Shown one piece after another: positions 61,059 to 64,000 of a stretch of 64,000 bases of DNA. Below the pieces are notes generated by a model. It worked only from the letters and a program-made list of their open reading frames with translations, was not told the DNA's origin and searched no databases. The stretch is taken from the NCBI GenBank assembly GCA_040399685.1, contig JBBART010000013.1, positions 1 through 64,000 on the forward strand, read 5' to 3'. Numbering within the stretch: the stretch's first letter is position 1; each line of letters starts with the position of its first letter. The translations under genes were made by a program, and so were the position numbers. This DNA is from CAIQQQ01 sp040399685 (lineage in GTDB: Bacteria > Pseudomonadota > Alphaproteobacteria > Acetobacterales > Acetobacteraceae).

Positions 61059-61847
61059 ATGATGCGTGATGATCTGGAAATTCCGTATCCGTCGATGGCG
61101 ACATCGGAAAGCACCGCCTACACCCCGCGTGACTATCGCGGCACCGCCGGGATCGACTCAAACACGCGGCGCATGGCCATCATCGCAGGGGCGATCGGCG
61201 GTGTGTTGCTGTTGATCATGGGTGTGTGGTCGGTGGTCGGCCACAAGCGCGCTGGCGTGCCGGTGATCGAGGCCGACAGCCGGCCGGTGCGTGAGCGGCC
61301 CTTGAACAAGGGCGGCCTCGCGGTCACGGGCGCTGATGAGACGATCCTGTCGGGCGATACCGAGGGCAAGGCCGTGGTGGCGCCGTCGCCGGAAGCGCCG
61401 GCTATTCGCGCGCTGAAGGCCACGCCGCCGGCCACTGTCGCAGCCGCTCCGCCAGAAGCGCCCGTCGCACCACCAGTGGCAGCCGTGCCCGCAGCGCCGG
61501 CCCCTCGTGTTGCGGCCGAGTCCGTCAGGCCGGTCGCACCGCCGCCGGTGGCGCAGGCGGCCACCGCCACCATCCGCTCCGCGACGCCTGCCGCCTCTGC
61601 CGGCAAGGCGCAGGTGCAGTTGGCCGCGCTTGGGTCTGAGAGTGCCGCGATGAGCGAATGGCAGCGCCTGTCGCACAAATATCCGGAGCTGTTGTCCAGC
61701 CGCCATCCGGCGGTGTCGCGCACCGAGCGGGATGGCAAGCAGTTCTGGCGGTTGCGCGTGAGCGGTTTTAACGACACGGCCAGCGCCACGTCGTTTTGTG
61801 AGCAGTTGCGCGCCAAGGGCGGGGCCTGCGCTTTGGCGAGCTTCTAG
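61059..61847 (+). CDS. SPOR-domain membrane protein
   Basis: A 262-residue protein with one transmembrane helix (about 41-60, IIAGAIGGVLLLIMGVWSVV), a long Pro/Ala linker in the periplasm and a C-terminal SPOR domain (about 180-262, KAQVQLAALGSESAAMSEW to LRVSGFNDTASATSFCEQL) that binds denuded septal peptidoglycan. The ATG at 61059 has GGAG at 6 nt. Position between argS and nagZ is conserved in alphaproteobacteria, suggesting a role in cell-wall remodelling at division. Confidence 0.88.
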   Translation: MMRDDLEIPYPSMATSESTAYTPRDYRGTAGIDSNTRRMAIIAGAIGGVLLLIMGVWSVVGHKRAGVPVIEADSRPVRERPLNKGGLAVTGADETILSGDTEGKAVVAPSPEAPAIRALKATPPATVAAAPPEAPVAPPVAAVPAAPAPRVAAESVRPVAPPPVAQAATATIRSATPAASAGKAQVQLAALGSESAAMSEWQRLSHKYPELLSSRHPAVSRTERDGKQFWRLRVSGFNDTASATSFCEQLRAKGGACALASF

Positions 61848-61860
61848 GAGGGTTTTCAGG

Positions 61861-61989
61861 AGGAAGATCTTCTTTTTCTGAAGAAAAAGAAGCAAAAAGA
61901 CTTTCATTCATCCAGGCGCGTGTTGCTGAGCTAAAATGCTTGAATGAGTGAAGTTTTTTGGTTCTTTTTTTCAAAAAAGAACACTTCCT
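61861..61989 (-). repeat. Structured AT-rich intergenic repeat, copy B (inverted)
   Basis: A 129-bp element, the reverse-complement relative of copy A at 45892-46026, lying between the SPOR gene and nagZ. On the plus strand it holds a 10-bp stem CTTCTTTTTC (61869-61878) with its complement (61883-61892) around TGAA, and a near-perfect palindrome GTTCTTTTTT-type arm at 61961-61982. The outer ends and the AAAAAGACTTTCATTCA-type inner blocks are shared with copy A, but the central 45 bp differ and form only a 7-bp stem (TCATTCA/TGAATGA). Confidence 0.85.
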
Positions 61990-62022
61990 TCCTCATCCTC
62001 CGCCCGAGACGCACCCACTCCC

Positions 62023-63018
62023 ATGCCCAACACCGCCGCCATTGTCGGAATTCCCGGCCCTGTTCTTGATCGTCACACCGCCATTCTGCTGCGTGACACG
62101 CGGCCGGCCGGCGTTATCCTCTTTGGCCGCAACGTCCAGGACAAGCCTCAGCTTCAGGCGCTGACCACGGCGCTGCGGGCGGTGTTGCCGCCAGAGGCCG
62201 TTGTGATTGTCGACCAGGAAGGCGGCCGCGTGGCGCGTCTTCGTCCGCCGCACTGGCACGCCCATCCGCCCGCAGGCTGCCTGGGTGCGCTGTATGAAAC
62301 CAACCAGCCGGCAGGCCTGCGCGCTGCCTGGATCACCGGCGCGTTGATCGGTGCGGACTGCGCCGAGGCAGGCTTCGACGTGGTGTGCGCGCCGGTGCTT
62401 GACCGCAGGCTGGACGGATATCACGACGTGGTCGGCGATCGCGGTTTCTCGGATGATCCGGATTCAGTGGCTGAATTGGGCCGCGCCGTGGCCGAGGGCC
62501 TGCTCGCCGCCGGCATCCAGCCGGTGATGAAACACCTGCCGGGACACGGCCGCGCGTGTGTCGACAGCCATCTGTCCCTGCCGGTGGTGCAGGACAATGT
62601 GCCGGCGGACCTTGCGCCCTTCATCCGCAACGCCGGCCTGCCATGGGCGATGACGGCCCATATCCTGTTTCCGGACTGGGACTCGTCCCATCCGGCCACG
62701 CTGTCGGCCACCGTCATCGCCGATATCATTCGCGGCACGATCGACTTTGCCGGCGTTCTGGTGTCTGACGACCTCGCCATGCAGGCCTTGTCTGGCACCC
62801 CGGCCGAACGCGCGGTGCGCGCCCTTGCGGCGGGCTGCGATCTGGCGATGTATTGCGCGGGTGATCACGACTCCACGGCTCTGATGCTGGCGGCCTGCGG
62901 GCCCGTGGGGCAAGACGCCGCAACACGGCTTCAAGCCGCCCGTGCCTTGGCGCTGCGGTGCCGGATATCGCTGGATTCTGGCCTGCTTGCCGCCGAAAGG
63001 GATGAACTTCTTCGATGA
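62023..63018 (+). CDS. nagZ: Beta-N-acetylhexosaminidase (NagZ)
   Basis: A 331-residue glycoside hydrolase family 3 enzyme of the cytoplasm. It removes N-acetylglucosamine from anhydro-muropeptides in cell-wall recycling. It has IVDQEGGRVARLRPP, the acid/base His loop KHLPGHGRACVDSHLSLP, and the nucleophile Asp in VLVSDDLAMQ. The ATG at 62023 is chosen because the family N-terminus follows; upstream codons translate the AT-rich repeat. The stop overlaps the protease ATG. Confidence 0.95.
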   Translation: MPNTAAIVGIPGPVLDRHTAILLRDTRPAGVILFGRNVQDKPQLQALTTALRAVLPPEAVVIVDQEGGRVARLRPPHWHAHPPAGCLGALYETNQPAGLRAAWITGALIGADCAEAGFDVVCAPVLDRRLDGYHDVVGDRGFSDDPDSVAELGRAVAEGLLAAGIQPVMKHLPGHGRACVDSHLSLPVVQDNVPADLAPFIRNAGLPWAMTAHILFPDWDSSHPATLSATVIADIIRGTIDFAGVLVSDDLAMQALSGTPAERAVRALAAGCDLAMYCAGDHDSTALMLAACGPVGQDAATRLQAARALALRCRISLDSGLLAAERDELLR

Positions 63019-63722
63019 TCGATATGATTCTGTCTTTTGCCTTGGCCGTGATCCCCGCGATCCTGGCCATCACGCTGCACGAGGCCGCGCACGGCTATGC
63101 CGCCTGGGCGCTGGGGGATGACACTGCCAAGCGCCTTGGCCGGCTGTCGCTCAATCCGCTGGTGCATGTGGACCGTGTGGGCACCATCCTGCTGCCGGGG
63201 TTTCTGCTGATCTCGCAATTGCTGACGCTCGGTCATGTCGGCTTCATGTTCGGCTGGGCGAAGCCGGTGCCGGTGGCGGCCTGGAATTTCCCCAATCCGC
63301 GTCGCGGCATGATGATCGTGGCCGCCGCCGGGCCTGCGATGAACTTTGTCCTCGCCTGGCTGGCCGGGCTTGCCGCCCACGGCCTCGATCTCCTGCCGTT
63401 CGGTGCTGGTGAGGTCGCCTTCGAGTTCATCGATAATTTTATCGTCATCAATCTGGTGCTCGGCCTGTTCAACCTGCTGCCCATCCCGCCGCTGGATGGC
63501 GGGCGGATTGCGGTGGGCCTGCTGCCGGAACGGATGGCGGAGGTCTGGGCCAAGACCGAGCGCTACGGTATTTTGGTGGTACTCCTTGTCGTGTTCCTGT
63601 TGCCGACTGTCGCACGGGAGATGGGCTATCGGTTCAATCCGGTGCAGGACGGGCTGGAGCGGGTGCTGCCGTGGGCGCGGAACTGGGTGTTGATCCTGTC
63701 CGGCCATGGCAGCGTCTCCTAA
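63015..63722 (+). CDS. Site-2 protease family (M50) membrane metalloprotease
   Basis: A 235-residue integral membrane protease. The zinc motif HEAAH is in TLHEAAHGYAAW in the first helix, and the third ligand Asp lies in LLPIPPLDGGRI. About five hydrophobic helices are visible. M50 proteins of this short type cleave membrane-bound substrates, often anti-sigma factors, but the substrate is unknown. The ATG overlaps the nagZ stop, and the 3' end overlaps scpA. Confidence 0.92.
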   Translation: MIDMILSFALAVIPAILAITLHEAAHGYAAWALGDDTAKRLGRLSLNPLVHVDRVGTILLPGFLLISQLLTLGHVGFMFGWAKPVPVAAWNFPNPRRGMMIVAAAGPAMNFVLAWLAGLAAHGLDLLPFGAGEVAFEFIDNFIVINLVLGLFNLLPIPPLDGGRIAVGLLPERMAEVWAKTERYGILVVLLVVFLLPTVAREMGYRFNPVQDGLERVLPWARNWVLILSGHGSVS

Positions 63723-64000
63723 ACCCCCACCAGCCGAGGCGGCGTCTGACGCCGACAGCCTCGTGCTGCATCTGGAGGGGTTTGACGGGCCGCTGGACAT
63801 GCTGCTCGACCTTGCCCGCGCCCAGAAGCTGGATTTGGCGACCATCTCCATCGTGGCGCTGGTCGATCAGTTCCTGGCCGTGATCGAGGGCGCCCGCCGC
63901 ATCCGGCTTGAACTGGCGGCTGACTGGCTGGTGATGGCGGCGTGGCTGGCCTGGTTGAAATCACGCCTGCTGCTGCCGCCCGGAGATGCTGCGGCGGAGG
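63706..64000 (+). CDS. scpA: Segregation and condensation protein A (partial, cut by window end)
   Basis: The first 98 residues are visible and the reading frame is open to the window edge. The N-terminal LHLEGFDGPLDMLLDLARAQ, then KLDLATISIVALVDQF and the helix ADWLVMAAWLAWLKSRLLLP are the ScpA kleisin signature that contacts SMC. The ATG at 63706 overlaps the M50 gene by 17 bp. ScpB would be expected downstream. It acts with SMC in chromosome condensation and segregation. Confidence 0.93.
   Translation, partial: MAASPKPPPAEAASDADSLVLHLEGFDGPLDMLLDLARAQKLDLATISIVALVDQFLAVIEGARRIRLELAADWLVMAAWLAWLKSRLLLPPGDAAAE

Overview
This window is chromosomal, GC-rich sequence from an alphaproteobacterium. 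The gene order ffh-rpsP-rimM-trmD-rplS-leuC-leuD-leuB, the run pcm-tolC-popZ-valS, the run dgt-argS-SPOR-nagZ-M50-scpA, and FlaF, DUF2842 and a PopZ-like protein all fit Alphaproteobacteria. The protein flavour and short AT-rich intergenic elements suggest Acetobacteraceae (Rhodospirillales), but that family assignment is inference. Most of the window is housekeeping core with a few accessory blocks.

Layout. 1-1.5 kb: the end of an IS21-like element abuts a 5'-truncated flagellin gene, followed by flaF. 1.5-4.9 kb: a Bug-like receptor, apt, DUF2842, tRNA-Pro, a LOG-family hydrolase and cytochrome c'. 4.9-7.5 kb: a methionine ABC importer (metNIQ). 7.6-11.7 kb: a TRAP transporter with an FAD oxidoreductase. 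11.8-20.6 kb: a peptide-ligase/transglutaminase cassette (transglutaminase-DUF2126 amidoligase fusion, circularly permuted ATP-grasp/alpha-E fusion, stand-alone transglutaminase, RimK-like ATP-grasp) with a TM2 gene on the opposite strand. 20.5-25.6 kb: a Uup-like ABC-F ATPase, a NitT/TauT-type ABC importer and a His/Ser/Thr-rich protein of unknown function. 25.8-30.7 kb: mrp, hflK-hflC and a Deg protease. 30.8-35.4 kb: a TPR protein, an epimerase-like protein, an alpha/beta hydrolase and two glycosyltransferases. 35.4-47.2 kb: translation and leucine genes (thrS, infC, a hybrid histidine kinase, ffh, rpsP, rimM, trmD, rplS, leuC, leuD, leuB). 47.3-47.9 kb: tRNA-Arg and tRNA-Cys. 48.1-56.9 kb: pcm, a TolC-like protein, popZ-like, valS, purU, ilvD and a small lipoprotein. 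56.9-64 kb: xth, an A-type Fe-S carrier, dgt, argS, a SPOR protein, nagZ, an M50 protease and the start of scpA, cut by the window edge.

The most interesting content is the 11.8-20.6 kb cassette. It combines at least three ATP-dependent carboxylate-amine ligase-type modules with two papain-like transglutaminase folds, as in the predicted but poorly characterised amidoligase systems. The proteasome-like Anbu peptidase often found with such genes is not in this window. Second is a pair of about 130-bp AT-rich structured elements, in opposite orientation upstream of leuB and nagZ, that share ends and hairpins but not their centres. Third is infC, whose Shine-Dalgarno spacing points to a non-canonical ATA start codon. 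No CRISPR array, prophage, rRNA operon or complete transposase is visible.
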